A DNA stretch of 64,000 bases, taken from NCBI GenBank assembly GCA_036346375.1, contig JAYEVE010001202.1, positions 62,001 through 126,000 of the forward strand. Direction: 5' to 3'. Below the pieces are notes generated by a model. The model ran no database searches. It saw only the letters and a program-made list of their open reading frames with translations, and was not told where the DNA came from. Of the stretch, positions 11,490-23,391 are shown in pieces. Origin of the DNA: Guadua angustifolia (taxonomy: Eukaryota > Streptophyta > Magnoliopsida > Poales > Poaceae). The position numbers and the translations under genes are program-made. The first letter of the stretch is position 1; every line of letters starts with the position of its first letter.

Positions 11490-11741
11490 ATGGCTTCGAC
11501 GACGACGACGGCGTCCACCGACGTGGCCGGCATTTGGTTCCGCGAGCTCTCCGCCGTGCTGCAGGGCAAGTGGCAGGACACGATGAGCCATGGCCAGATG
11601 GGACTAGCCATTCATGGCAAGAAGGCAGCGACGACCGAAGCGGCGGCCGGCGCCGGGAAGAGGAAGGAGATAAGAGAGTGCGGCGGCGCCATGTCCGATA
11701 CAACGGTCTACCTGCTGCTGGACCGGTTCGCGCCCAGCTGA
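11490..11741 (+). CDS. Small uncharacterised protein, 83 residues
   Basis: A single-exon gene is supported by the TATA box at 11331, a favourable start context (gtcATGGCT), high GC in the frame and a clean stop. The protein starts MASTTTTASTDVAGIWFREL and ends SDTTVYLLLDRFAPS. I do not recognise the family. It has an N-terminal Ser/Thr-rich stretch, a short aromatic/hydrophobic segment (IWFRELSAVLQGKW), a Gly/Ala/Lys-rich middle with GKRKE, and a conserved-looking C-terminal LLLDRFAP motif. No signal peptide or transmembrane helix is evident. It converges with the XLG gene, whose stop codon lies 580 bp away on the other strand. No function is proposed. Confidence 0.65.
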   Translation: MASTTTTASTDVAGIWFRELSAVLQGKWQDTMSHGQMGLAIHGKKAATTEAAAGAGKRKEIRECGGAMSDTTVYLLLDRFAPS

Positions 11742-12320
11742 TCTGATTCCCCGCCTGACATGATCGGCTCGTGTGCGCGTACACATACATGCGTACAAAC
11801 GAGATGGCACTCTGTACTATATGGCCATGTAGCTACTTTCCCATGTGAATAAACGACATATGGTTCATGTTCGTGTATCAGTTTCTCGAGGGAGTATACT
11901 AGTCCTGAAATGGACAGGCTTGGGTGATCACATAATAGATCACCCACCATCTTCAGAACAATGGAGTCTGTCACGCACAGTAACATCCTATTTTTATGAT
12001 GGCATCCAACACGCTCATAAGAAACCATCCAGATTGCGTCCTCCTCACCCTTTCCTGAGGCCAGCCAAATGCATCAAACACAACTTGTACAGGCAATCGA
12101 GCATGTTGGTGATAGCCATGCAAAAGAGACTACATGCAAGAATCAGAACTACCCAACCCTCTCGCATCTCACTCTACTCGTAAATAATTAAACAACCAAT
12201 ACAAGCCGATGATCAGCTAGGAAAGGAAGAAGCCAGATACGACTGAAAAAAAAATGTCACTGCGGGGAAGAAAATGCACAACTATTTACACCTCTTCTTC
12301 TTACAACAAAAGTAACGACG

Positions 12321-15300
12321 TCAGTGAGAGTAGGAGCTTGGTTCCTCGCTGTATATCGTCTCGCTGGAGCCGAACACGGGCTTCTCCTCTTCCCACTTAA
12401 CGATCTCCCGGCCGTAACGGACCGCCGATCGGACGGACTCCAGGTCCAATGCGTTCACATAGGACGCGTAGAGTTTCCGCTTGGTGAGCGAGTGGAACAG
12501 TCTCTTGAACTTCAGTGCAATGTAGTGCGCAGCCATCTGCGCAAGCGTTGCACCATTGTGGCTGCTGCGCGCGCTTCTGCTGCTGCCGCTGACCAAGTTG
12601 CGGCTAAGCAGGGGAGTGAAATCATCAAACCAGTCACATGAAGTTAGCGGAGATTTGTCGATCTTCTGCTCTAGGAGATCAAACTTGCTGAGAAGTAGAA
12701 GGAAATCCATTTGCTGAAATGTAGGATGAAGGGCAATGCTCTCAAACAGCTGCCTGCTCTCTATCATCTTGTTCACAACAGTGCCATTTGCATCCTCATA
12801 GTACTCATCATAGTCGTTAACCGCAACACAGAAGATAACAAGCCTTACATCATCGAACATTTGCAGCCATTTACAGTTATCACGCAATCCTTTATTGTTT
12901 ATTCTGATCAGCTGGTACCTGAAAACACAATGAAATGTTTCATAGTTGGTACCATCACAGCTCAGAACTTGAACCTAGGAGATATAATATAAGGTGTCTA
13001 AGACTGAACAAGATACATGTGCGCTTTCTATCTTCAGAGACTCTTGAAAATATGTGGAAAATGGCTCATGCCCATACATCAGAAGGAAAAACTAACACTC
13101 ACTCACGCACACAGTGGATTGTCATCCTTATTAGAAAATTAGGATAAGGTCACACAACAGATGCATAACAACCATGAAAGCTATAGAAAGACTAAGTAAT
13201 GCAGGTAATAGCAGGCTACCAGACGGAAGAACTGACCTTAGCAAGGTGTCTTGTGGATCAGGCTCATCAACACCTCGTTCATCCAAAGCCAGCTGCAGGG
13301 AAGAGAACTCTGTAGATGCTAACCCATCCGAGGATGTCATCCCATCAGCATAAAGGATATCCATATCAGAGAGCTCATATTCTGGTCGAGAAATATCACC
13401 AACCTGGATCATGGCAACAACAAAATTAAAGAATGAACAATCACAATTGCACGAAATCACAATTGCACGACCCAATAACTACTTAAAACAATCCCATCCT
13501 ACATGAAATAGGAGTAGAAATGAAACATCAAACCAAGTAGACTAACAAGATTAAAAAAAAGAACAATAGAACGACAATAGTACCCTGTCAAGAAAATAAC
13601 TGGCAGCAGATGGAAGGAATGGCAGTTCGCTTCTTCTTCTATATGTAGCTTGAATTGCAGGATCTTTCCATAGTTCCTCAACCAGTGGTGCATATTCACG
13701 GCTAGCTGCAGGAAAAATGTCTTCAAGATTACCTAACGCCATGGCTTTTAAAATCCAATCAGAGAATGCTTTCAAGCGTGGAACAATGGAGTACTCAGTA
13801 ACTTCATCACAGAACTCTAATTCACAATGACCTGCAAAAACACAAAGAAGTCAGATCCAGCCGATATGGTTAAGAACATAGGAGTCTTTTGCTTGGCTCC
13901 ATTCCTTCAGAAAAGCAAACAATTAGATGTCTCCTGAGTCCTGAGACACAAGATATGTGAATTACGCAGCAAAACAAACGGTGGATAGCCAGACTGTGAG
14001 AGTATGATCATACCAGAGCTAGAAGGATCGTGTTGGCTATTGGCTAAAGCTTCCTCTTCGAACCTTTCACGGCCTTCAAGTAGTACACCAAGGTAGTTGT
14101 ATATGTTACTTTTTATGATAAGTTTGAGATCTTCACACTCATCTGGAGAAAATGGTTTGTCCTTGTACAAGAACTTGGCCTGAGATTCGATAGATTCAAG
14201 GTCAATTGCTACATTGATATTTCAAATGGCATGTAGTGCTGCAGAAGTATAATCAATATATGTGGAATGTAAATCTTGCGATTCCGATGCGAACAATTAT
14301 AATTGGATGGTGATCTTAATGCAGCTGATCAACATACTATTCGCGCACATCAATATAATAGATCTCCATAAACATTTGAACCTGCTTGAGAATGGTGCTT
14401 GTCCCTGATCCAACCAACAAAAACTTCTGGATTGTCTTTTGCTCCAAGTAGTCAGGGATGATTCGATTTAACACGTGAACAGCTTCTTCACCACATTGAT
14501 TAGTAGTTTTATTAGGTGTTGGCAGTGACAAGACAGGACTAAGCAGCTTCACTATAGGCTGGTAAAAATGAAGAGAAATTTAACTCTGGTTAGTTTCCTC
14601 CCAACAAATTACAGGGCAACTGCCAAAGGCAAATCCCAGAGTCACCTTATCCCAAATCTTCCCTTTAACAGTTTTTTGGCCTTCCTCTTGGTAAGTACCA
14701 TCAGCATTGACCCAAAAGTGAGGTTTCCCAGCACATTGTACTCCTGCCAACTGAAATCAAACAGAGTTAAAGAAAAAACAACTCATGTATCTCAACATCA
14801 GGTAGGAGTATATAGCACTCCAAACCTTAAGCATTTGCAGCTCCGATTTTGTAATCTCTCGGCCATTTATCAAAATTCCGGTGTTCCCATTGCTCGCCTT
14901 TTGATCTAGAACACCTCCAACATTCAGATTTGGACTTATTATGCAATGGGGCTTGTGTCCCTCCTGGAACATTTTCCAAGAAAAAGTTTGTAATCAAAGT
15001 TGTCAATGATACGTCGTTAAGCATTTGTAAGAAGAAGCAAGCAATGGATCATACAACAATTGAAATTATGACTAAAATTGTCATGCCGTCATGTTTGTAC
15101 TTTCAAAAAGATTCCATATAATGGCATGCACATGTCCTGTGCCCGCCTTGACGTGCAACTTTGTGCTGTTCTGAACCAGAATAATCGGAAATAGCAACTT
15201 CTCCTGATGTGGTGTCAGTTCCATCCACCAGGATTCCTAGGACTTTAAATCATTCGAACCATGATAAGGCACTGCAATTGTGCTAATTCATCAAAGAAAG

Positions 15301-17088
15301 CCCCATCAATATTCTAAAGGGCAAACTAAATATTCCACAATATCAACGGTCAACAGCACTATCCTCCAGACGTTGCATCATGATTCCCAACAAAAATATA
15401 CTCTCTTGCTTTCCGTCAACTGCAGAACCTAGACATCTATGTCAAGTGTTGTCCTTTAAAAACACAACAAAAGACCCTAAAGAAGGAGCTCTTTTACAGT
15501 ACACTAAATTCAATATGGACCATTCATTCATTTCGATCCAATAGATCATATTAGCTAGTATTTATTTATACTTCCTCCAGTAGTAGAGTAGTAGGAATAC
15601 CCTAAACAAATCAATGGCTAGATCTAATTTGTACTACCCACCATATACTACTAGTATAATGCACATCTTTCACTTTCAAATGCATGCATTGCCAAGAATA
15701 ATGACCTATGTTCCACCTTTAGTAACCAATAACCATAAATGTAAATGTAAGCATTCAACAAACTATACCAAATTACACCAGTTCTCCCATCAGAACCACA
15801 GATAGAAACCGAATCATTTAAATTATGCAGTTGCAAAGCCAATAGCACTACTCTGCTGAAGGACATAAATGCAAACCTCAGAACTCATGATCACCAAATA
15901 TAACCAAAATCATAACCAATTGCCTAAAAAGCAATCCTTACATCAAACTACAGGCTAGATTTAAAAAGATCAACCAATATACTCTCCTTAATCGTGCACA
16001 AGTTTGGTAACCAAATCAAACGATCAGACTAGTTTTCCTACCGAACTCAATGGGCAAGCACCGTAAAAATCAAATCTTTACAGCTCACGTACCTTGCCCC
16101 AGAAGCCGGATACCTTATCATACCAATAGAAGCCTGGACGGAGCCTGGAAGGAGGGCACGAGCACCCCTGCAGCATCACGAGCTCCTCCGGCGACAGCTT
16201 GGCCCCGTTCACGTACACGTCGTCCGGCCGCAGCTGGTTCGCGGCGCACTCCCGCTCGCTCCTCATGACGAGCTCCACCTCCGCCGCGCTGAGCAGCCGC
16301 CGCAGCACGCGTGAGCCTCGCCCCAGCGCGTCCCGCCTCGACTCGGCCACCGGCCGCCCGATACAGACCAGGCACTTGCGCCCCTCCGGCATGGACCCCA
16401 TCGCCCGGAGCACGCACCCCGCGCAGTACCGCGCGCCGCAGGCGAGGCATGCCTCCTTGTCCCCGCGACCCCAGAAGCCGCCCCCCTTCCCACAACTGTA
16501 GCAGCCCCGGGGCTTGGCTCCCCTCCGGTGGTGCGTCGATTCGAAGTGCGTGGGGGAGAATGAGCCGCTCGATTGGGGCAGGGCCTCGTCGGCGCCTTCC
16601 TCCTCCTCCTCATACTCTTCGTCGTCGTCAGAGGATTGGACGAGGGAGCCACTGGTCTCGGCAAAGGTGACGGTGGGCTGATGGGGCTTCGGGGGCAGCG
16701 CTTGGTGATGGTGGCCACCGTCGTCGTCATCCGCGTCCTCGGCGTCGGAGGGGGAGGATGGGAGCTCGGCGGAGTGTTGCACAGCGGCGTGGTGATTCTC
16801 GATGACGGATGTGGGGGAGTCCACCACCGCAGCGACGGGAGCGGGGGCGGAGGCGGGGGCGGGGGCGGCAGGGTGGGCGTGGTGGCCGTGGATGGCGGAG
16901 CAGAGGGAAGAGGGGGTGAGCGGGCGAACGACGGGGAGCGGCAAGGCGGTCGGGGAGACGGAGGAGAGCGAGGCGAGCGGGATGCCGGAGAGGTCGAGCG
17001 GGATGGCGCGCGGGAGAGAGTAGGGGAGCGGCGGTCCGTCGTACTCCGCCGCGAAGGAGTAGTCGCCGGCGCCCGCGGCAGAGGCCAT
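12321..17088 (-). CDS. XLG: Extra-large G-protein alpha subunit (XLG)
   Basis: Plant-specific non-canonical G-alpha, which by family works with G-beta-gamma at the plasma membrane and in the nucleus in defence and growth signalling. Eight exons on the complement, in transcript order: 16093-17088, 14826-14963, 14646-14750, 14382-14558, 14014-14179, 13584-13831, 13237-13403, 12321-12918. All borders are GT-AG and in phase; product 864 residues. The N-terminus (1-180) is Pro/Ala-rich, then acidic. Four Cys pairs at 196/199, 214/217, 222/225 and 239/242 form the XLG Cys-rich domain. The Ras-like/helical part follows from about 330: P-loop FLLVGSGTSTILKQ (about 459-472), then YLEQ, LLEGRERFEEE, SDMDILYADG, LVIFCVAVNDYD and SKFD (743-746). 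The P-loop and NKxD motifs are relaxed, as known for XLGs. ATG at 17088 gives the conserved N-terminus. Confidence 0.96.
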
Positions 17089-17369
17089 GGCCGGAGGCGG
17101 CGGTGGGGGCCGGAAGAGGGGGCTAGGGTTTGCGGCGAGGCATGGATGTGCGAAACCCTAGGCGAGGGGAAAGGGGGAGAGGGGAGGAGGGTTAGCTTTT
17201 TGGAGCATGCGCTAGGGAGGAGACGAGACGAGAGGGAGCGACGCGAGGTGCGAGTCGTGGAGAAGGTGACCGCCTGCTTTCCCCCTGCGCAGTGTCCATG
17301 GACCAGTACAAAACCAGATGCTCCTGCCTTGAAATGGAATAGGGACTTGGAGAGAGTCGTATAGCGAGT

Positions 17370-17381
17370 GATCTTTTATAT
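17370..17381 (-). promoter_or_regulatory. Putative TATA box of XLG at the MULE junction
   Basis: On the minus strand this reads ATATAAAAGATC, about 285 bp upstream of the XLG start codon. It is a plausible TATA element given the usual leader length, but no transcript evidence is available. It lies next to and partly inside the 9-bp target duplication of the neighbouring MULE. Confidence 0.4.
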
Positions 17382-17383
17382 TT

Positions 17384-20300
17384 GGAATAATTCCATTTTA
17401 TACTCTGAGTTTAAATAACCCTCTAACTATAAAACTGATTATTTTACTCTCTCATCTTCTAAAACCTGTTCAAATGACACCTCAAACAGCTTTCCTTGGC
17501 TAGTTTTATTGACACGATACCCGTTCAGATCCCTTAGCTAGTTTTTACTGACATGCATATAAACCAGTCGCAAGAACGCACAAACCAGTCGTAAAAACAC
17601 CTTGGTATCCTTCGTCCTCTCCCGATCTACATGTCGCAGCTTCATAAGGAGGGGGAGAATTAGAGCAGTCAGCGCTGGACTCAAAGTCAGTGGTAATCAT
17701 CCCTCTACTTCCTCCCTCTGTTCCCCCTTGACCGTCCGTGAACTTTTCTTACAATTTCTTGAGGATAGGGTTTTGCAAATCGCAAGGTTTTTTTGCAAAT
17801 CGACAAGGTTGTGCAATGTTCCTATCTCTAACAGACATAGATTTTGTACAATTTCGGTTAGTATTGGTTTAGGGTAAGGGACATATATCGGCATGATTTG
17901 TGAATTTTCCTTACAATTTCTTTCACTTTTTATGTACTGTAAGTAGTTTAAAAATGGACAATCTAGACAAACTTGGGGTGAGATTTCATTACAATGGAGT
18001 GTTCGTCAATGAAGGCCCATACATATACTACATTACTGGATCAGAGGGGATGTCTTACATTGAACACAATAAAATATCATTGCAGGAGATGATAGGACAT
18101 CTTTAAGACCATTATCCTTCAACATTACTTGTTAACTTGCATTGGCTATTCCCTGGCTACCAGTTGCACAATGGGCTATGGTTATTAATAGATGACAAGT
18201 CATATCAATTAATGTTTGATTGTATCACTGATAGTGGTGTAGTTGACATATATGTGGAGGACAATGAAGCTGATATGTGTGACAAGAGTTCTAATGGCAG
18301 TGACTTTGAGAAAGAGTTGTTTGAAGGTAGCGAAGAAGACCACAGTGTAGATGAAGTGGAGAAAATTGCAGAGGACGAATAGAGGAAGAGTGACAAGTTG
18401 CTTAGTCCATACAAAGAATAGAATGATAGAGATGTGGCCTCCATTAGGGAATTCTACAACTCACCTTGTAGGCCTTCTGTTGCAAGCATAAGCAAAATAG
18501 TTGCGGCTCGTCAAATGTAAGAAATACATGACATTGATGTGGGCAAAGAAGTTAGCTAAGTAGAAGGCGATGATGACACAGACAATGATTGGCTACCAGG
18601 TGATGCCAACAACTCCAGTGAGGACGAGGAAGCTGAAGAGATAAAGAAGCAATGCAAGGCTTTGAAGAGGTAGATAAAGGCATCTATCAAGATTGCAAAC
18701 TTAGTTGCTTTGAAATTTGATATACCAGTTGGTGAAGATGACCTAGATGATGGTAATGACACCCCCCTACATGGACTCTAGTGAGGAAGCATCTTATGAT
18801 GAGTTTGATGGTGACAATGACATTTCAGTTAGAAGAAAGAGTATATTCCCAAGGTTTGATGGCAAGGCTGAAGTCCCTGTTTTCAACATTAGAATGACAT
18901 TCAGGGGAAAGGAACATATGAAGAAAGCAGTTATCAAGTATGGGTTGGCAACTCATAGGCACATTATGTTTTGTAAGGATAAGAAGACTAGATTCAAGGC
19001 AAAGTGTTCATGAAAAAACTGCTCATGGATGCTTTACGGATCAATGAACAGCAGAAGTGACTGGTTTTAGATTGTCACTTATAGTAACGAGCACTGTTGT
19101 CCAAAGAAAAGGGACAGCCGATTGGTTACTACAAGGAGAATTGCTAATAGATTTGAGAGTTTCATGAAGACCCATCCATCTTGGAAACTTAACAGCCTAA
19201 AGTAAACTGTCCTTGAGGACATGTTTGCAAATGTTAGTATGTCCAAGTGTAAAAGAGCAAAGGTGATAATCATGCAGAGAATGTTTGATGCTACAAGTGG
19301 GGAGTACTCCGAGGTGTTTGAATACCAACAAGAAATATTGAGAAGCAATCCTGGGAGTAATGTTTCTGTGATCCTGGACTATGGTGGAGAGAATCCAGCC
19401 TTCAAGAGAATGTATATATGTTTTCATGCTTACCGAAAGGGTTTCCTGGCTGGCTGCAAGAAGCTGTTAGGGGTTGATGATGCTTTTTCAAGGGGGCACA
19501 GAATGGTGAGTTGCTATGTATTGTAGGGTGCGATGCTAATAATCAAATGTACCCTATAGCATGGGGCAGTGGTTGAGAAAGAGACCACTGATTCATGGGA
19601 GTGGTTTATTGGATTGCTATGCAAGGATCTTAGAATTGGTAATGGAGAAGGTTGGGATCATTTCAGATCAACAAAAGGTATGTACTATAAAATTTCTGCC
19701 TGTGTTAGAAGTTGTTAATTTATAGGGACTAACACATTGCAATTGATGATTTGTAGGGACTAATAGATGGTGTTGCCGGAATGATGCCCATGGCAAAGCA
19801 TAGAATGTGCACAAGGCACATATATGCCAATTGGAAGAAGTACAGAGATAAAAAATATCAGAGAAGATTTGGGAAGTGTGCAAAGGCATCATGTAGACCT
19901 CTGTTCAACTACTTCAGAGCTAAGCTAGCATAGAAGACTCCTGAAGGTGCAAAGGACATAATGAATACAGATCTGAAGCGCTAGAGTAGAGCATGGTTCA
20001 AAATTGGCTCCAACTGTCAAAGTGTGTACAATAATATGTGTGTCTTTCAATGGATGGATAGTTGACTCAAGGTTCCATCTAGTCATCAGTATGCTGCAAG
20101 GGATTAGGAGGAAGGTTATGGAGAGAATTCAAGTTAATAGAGGTAAAAATGCATCATGGCAGGGGATAATCTGTCCTAACATTTTCAAGAAATTGAAAAT
20201 AAACGTCAAGGCATCAGGAAGGTGCAATGCAGTATGGAATGGAAAGGACCATTTCAAAGTTAGTGAGAAGGATAAGAGAAGGTACACAGTTGATATGGCA

Positions 20301-22850
20301 AATAGGGCATGCTCATGTTTGTGCTGGCAATTGTTAGGCCTTCCCTGTTGCCACGCAATTTCTTATATATATATATATATATACGACTAGACAACAAATA
20401 GATAATTTCATTGCAAATTGCTACTCAATTAAAGAATAAAAGAAGACTTATGATCATTGTCTCATGCCATTAGAAGGCATGGAGAGTTAGCCAACTTCTG
20501 ATATATTGAAACCTACACCACCATATTATGTGAAGATGCCTAGTAGACCAAGGAAAGGAAGGAGAGATCCATCAGAGCCAACGAAAGGAACAAAGATGTC
20601 CAAGGTGGGTATAGTCTTAAGATGCAAGCTCTACAGAGGGACAAACCACAATATGAAGAAATGTCCATTAAATCTAAAAGCTAAGAAACCTTGAAAGCCA
20701 AAAAAAATATAGAAAAAGGGACGGTAAGTGTACTCGGCAAAGCTTGCAATCCATTTGTGGTTCATAGTAAACAATCTAACATATACAAAATTGCATGAAC
20801 AAGGGGGTGGTTCAAGGAAAAGGCTAGCATCTTCCAATTTGGATGTAAGTGCACATAACTAGTTATTTTCAATTTTTATAGCTTCATCATAACTTGCTTA
20901 TACTGTAGCATGTGTGACAACCCAAGGGAGTACTTCTATCCAGGTGCAAGCATCTGCCCCTAATTCAAGCTAGATATCTTGCAGTTTAGTACCTACCCCT
21001 ACAAAGAGAGCAAGACCTTCTAGCAACATGAAGAAAGTTTAGTTTTTCTCTATAGTTGATGTGTTCATGTGAATTCTTATGTTATTTTGTCTTGAAATAC
21101 TTTGTGCTATTGTGTTTGGAACTACTTTATTGACACAATCCTGACGTTCTTTTATCTTGAAGTACTCTATACTGATGTGCCTAGAACTACTTTATTGAAA
21201 CAATCCTGATGTTATTTTGTCTTCAACTATTTTCATTTTGTGGAGCAAAATCATACAAATATGTGTGTTTTGATTGAGACATATGCAAAGGATTCAAGCT
21301 AACATAGAAAATACATAACTTACTTACAAAATACCATCAATGTACAACATTACAAGAGCAAAGTGCTTAATTAGGCACTATCCATGCTACTACTAAAACA
21401 ACCCATGCCAGTATAGCAAAAATCATGCATATCAGTTTCCTCAATCTTCCTGAAAGCTTGTTAATCTGAGCATCCTTCTCCTTCAAGGTTCATTTCAAAC
21501 CAACAGCCTCTACTTTGTAGAGAAGTCATCTCTTTAAATTCTGCATTATGCATCTTAGTAATATGAACTAACTGTTCTATACCATTGTCAACAATGCTCT
21601 TTAGCTCGCGAGATATGCATTATGCATCTTAGTAATATGCATCTTAGTGAACGAGTCGCGACCAAGCTCAGAGGAGGCTGACCGCTAACCAGATTGGGGA
21701 CATGCCGAAGGAGGTGGACCAGCGTGGGGACACGTAGGGCTTGGAGGAGGCGGGAGATCTTCGCGATGGCGACCGGCTCCGCGACTCTGAGCAACGCGAG
21801 GGTGAGGCGACAGGCCGACGGTCACACGATGAGGGATTCAAGCCCACCGATGAGGGTTTCGGGGCTTCGGGGCATTTGGTTGGATGTGAATGGGTGGCCG
21901 CGCCGAACTAGGGAACTGGGGAGTCGGGTTAGGGTTTTCACTAGATAATCGGATATTTATCGGATAATAACCGGATATATCCAAATAACATTATGGTTAT
22001 ATCCAAATCTGATGGATACTTTTGTTCCGAATCCATTTCTGTATTTGAAAAAAACTATCTGAATCTGTATTCGATATCCGAAAAAAACCCGTATATCTGA
22101 AATTATGCTCCAAATAGTATCTGAATTTATACGAAGAGCAGACAGTCGGGAATTATCCACTTTGTTTGCACCCCTATGTGTAGTACCTCTACCCTGGGAT
22201 AACGTCACTCTATGAGACCCAACTTGTTGCCTTCATCCCACAGTCACAAAACACAGTCGACTAGTACTCTAGTGTCTTCTCCCTATAGGCCACCGGTGAA
22301 TGCGGCACATCAGCGCTACGTCCGAAGGACCTTCACGCCGAGTGTGAAGAGCTTGAGCTCCTGTCACTGTTCATTGGCCTCCACATGGCGACGGTGGGCT
22401 CTCCTCATCAAATGTGGGGATTTGGAGTGAGGTAGCCCTAAATAGACCACACTGCCCCTCACCACCCTTGCTATATCTACCCTCTCCTGGCCCTGATTTG
22501 CCGAAGTCACAGCGGGTGAACACGAAGACAGGGTGGAGCGATGACGACAGCTACGGGGGCACTAGAGGAGAAGAGCGCGAGATGGGAAGAGGACAGAGGA
22601 TGCTATGGCATTGATGCGAGTGGTTTGTGTGAATCCGTTTGCCATGCAAGCCCAAGGAATATCCATATCAGCAAAAACCAGCCAAGGGATCCGAATAGGT
22701 GTCTATGTTAGCAAAACCAGCCAATGGAAACTGCTTGAGGTGTTATTTAAACTGGTTTTAGAAGATGAGGGGTTAAAATAACCGGTTTTATAGTTGGAGG
22801 GGTTATTTGGACTTTTTCTATACTTCAAGAGTGTAAAATAGACTTATTCC
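17384..22850 (+). mobile_element. Mutator-like element (MULE) with long terminal inverted repeats
   Basis: The left end (17384 to about 17580) and right end (about 22640-22850) are inverted copies of each other. Shared blocks, read from each end inwards, are GGAATAA, ATTTTA.ACTC, AAATAACCC, AACTATAAAAC, CTCATCTTCTAAAACC, ACACCTCAA.CAG and GATCCCTT.GCT. The flanks are TTTATATTT (17375-17383) and TTTAGATTT (22851-22859), a 9-bp target duplication with one mismatch, as expected for Mutator. The inside holds a broken MURA-type transposase (17954-20700). The stretch 20700-22630 has no recognisable coding sequence, includes a GC-rich block (21650-21920) and many 'ggatat' motifs (21940-22130). Confidence 0.9.
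17954..20700 (+). pseudogene. MuDR-type (MURA) transposase, broken
   Basis: Collinear fragments of a plant MuDR transposase are spread over several frames. In order: an N-terminal part starting MDNLDKLGVRFHYNG; an acidic linker; MTFRGKEHMKKAVIKYGLA (MuDR domain, about 18890); FEYQQEILRSNPGS; a GVDDAFSRGHRM segment where the first catalytic Asp is expected; then NQMYPIAWG. IISDQQKGLIDGV (second catalytic Asp) is rebuilt across a probable intron (about 19678-19757). A SWIM zinc finger, CLCWQLLGLPCCH, lies near 20320, followed at once by an (AT)n expansion. In-frame stops and frameshifts (for example near 18101, 18382, 19011, 19524) show that it is not functional. It would have driven the element's own transposition. 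Confidence 0.85.
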
Positions 22851-23215
22851 TTTAGATTTTGAAATAGCTCTTGTCACTACTACAGAATAGGTCATCCTTT
22901 GCGGTTCGTCACGCCATTCTTGCGGTTATGGGCGCCGGCGATCATTGGTCGGCGATGATACTGGGGTTATCCTTCGCGGTGAGAAGCGGCGGTGATAATA
23001 GATATCCTTCCGGTTCATTATACAACCGTGAGTGATATTAGACTATCTCTGCCGGTTTACACTATCATCGGCGGTGATACTCAACTATCTCTGCGGTTTA
23101 ACCTAGAATCCGGCGTTGATATATGTATATCTCTGCCGGCTTATCTGACGAGCAAGCGATGATCGTGTATATCCTTTGCCGGTTCTGAACAAACCGGCGT
23201 GACAACAAATTCTCG

Positions 23216-23391
23216 AAAAAATTTGTAGATGTACTTCATAGATTACTCTACCTATGTATAAAATTACGAGTTCAAATTCAATACATATGAGGTCTTACAA
23301 AAACTCTTTTTGTAAGTCCTCATATGTATTAATTTGAACTTCAATTTTATACATAGGTAAATAATCTATGAATACATCTACAAATTTTTTC
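23216..23391. repeat. Foldback (inverted repeat, arms about 86 bp)
   Basis: The left arm begins 'aaaaaatttgtagatgta' and the right arm ends with its near-complement 'acatctacaaatttttt'. Matching continues inwards through 'tcatagatta', 'cctatgtataaaatt', 'gttcaaatt' and 'atacatatgagg'. The loop is only a few bases, near 23303. Transcripts across it could form a long hairpin and feed small-RNA production, but that is inference. Confidence 0.8.

Noticed and set aside
16573..17364. 263-residue open frame antisense to XLG exon 1
   Set aside because: A Gly/Arg-rich shadow of the Pro/Ala-rich, GC-rich XLG exon on the other strand.
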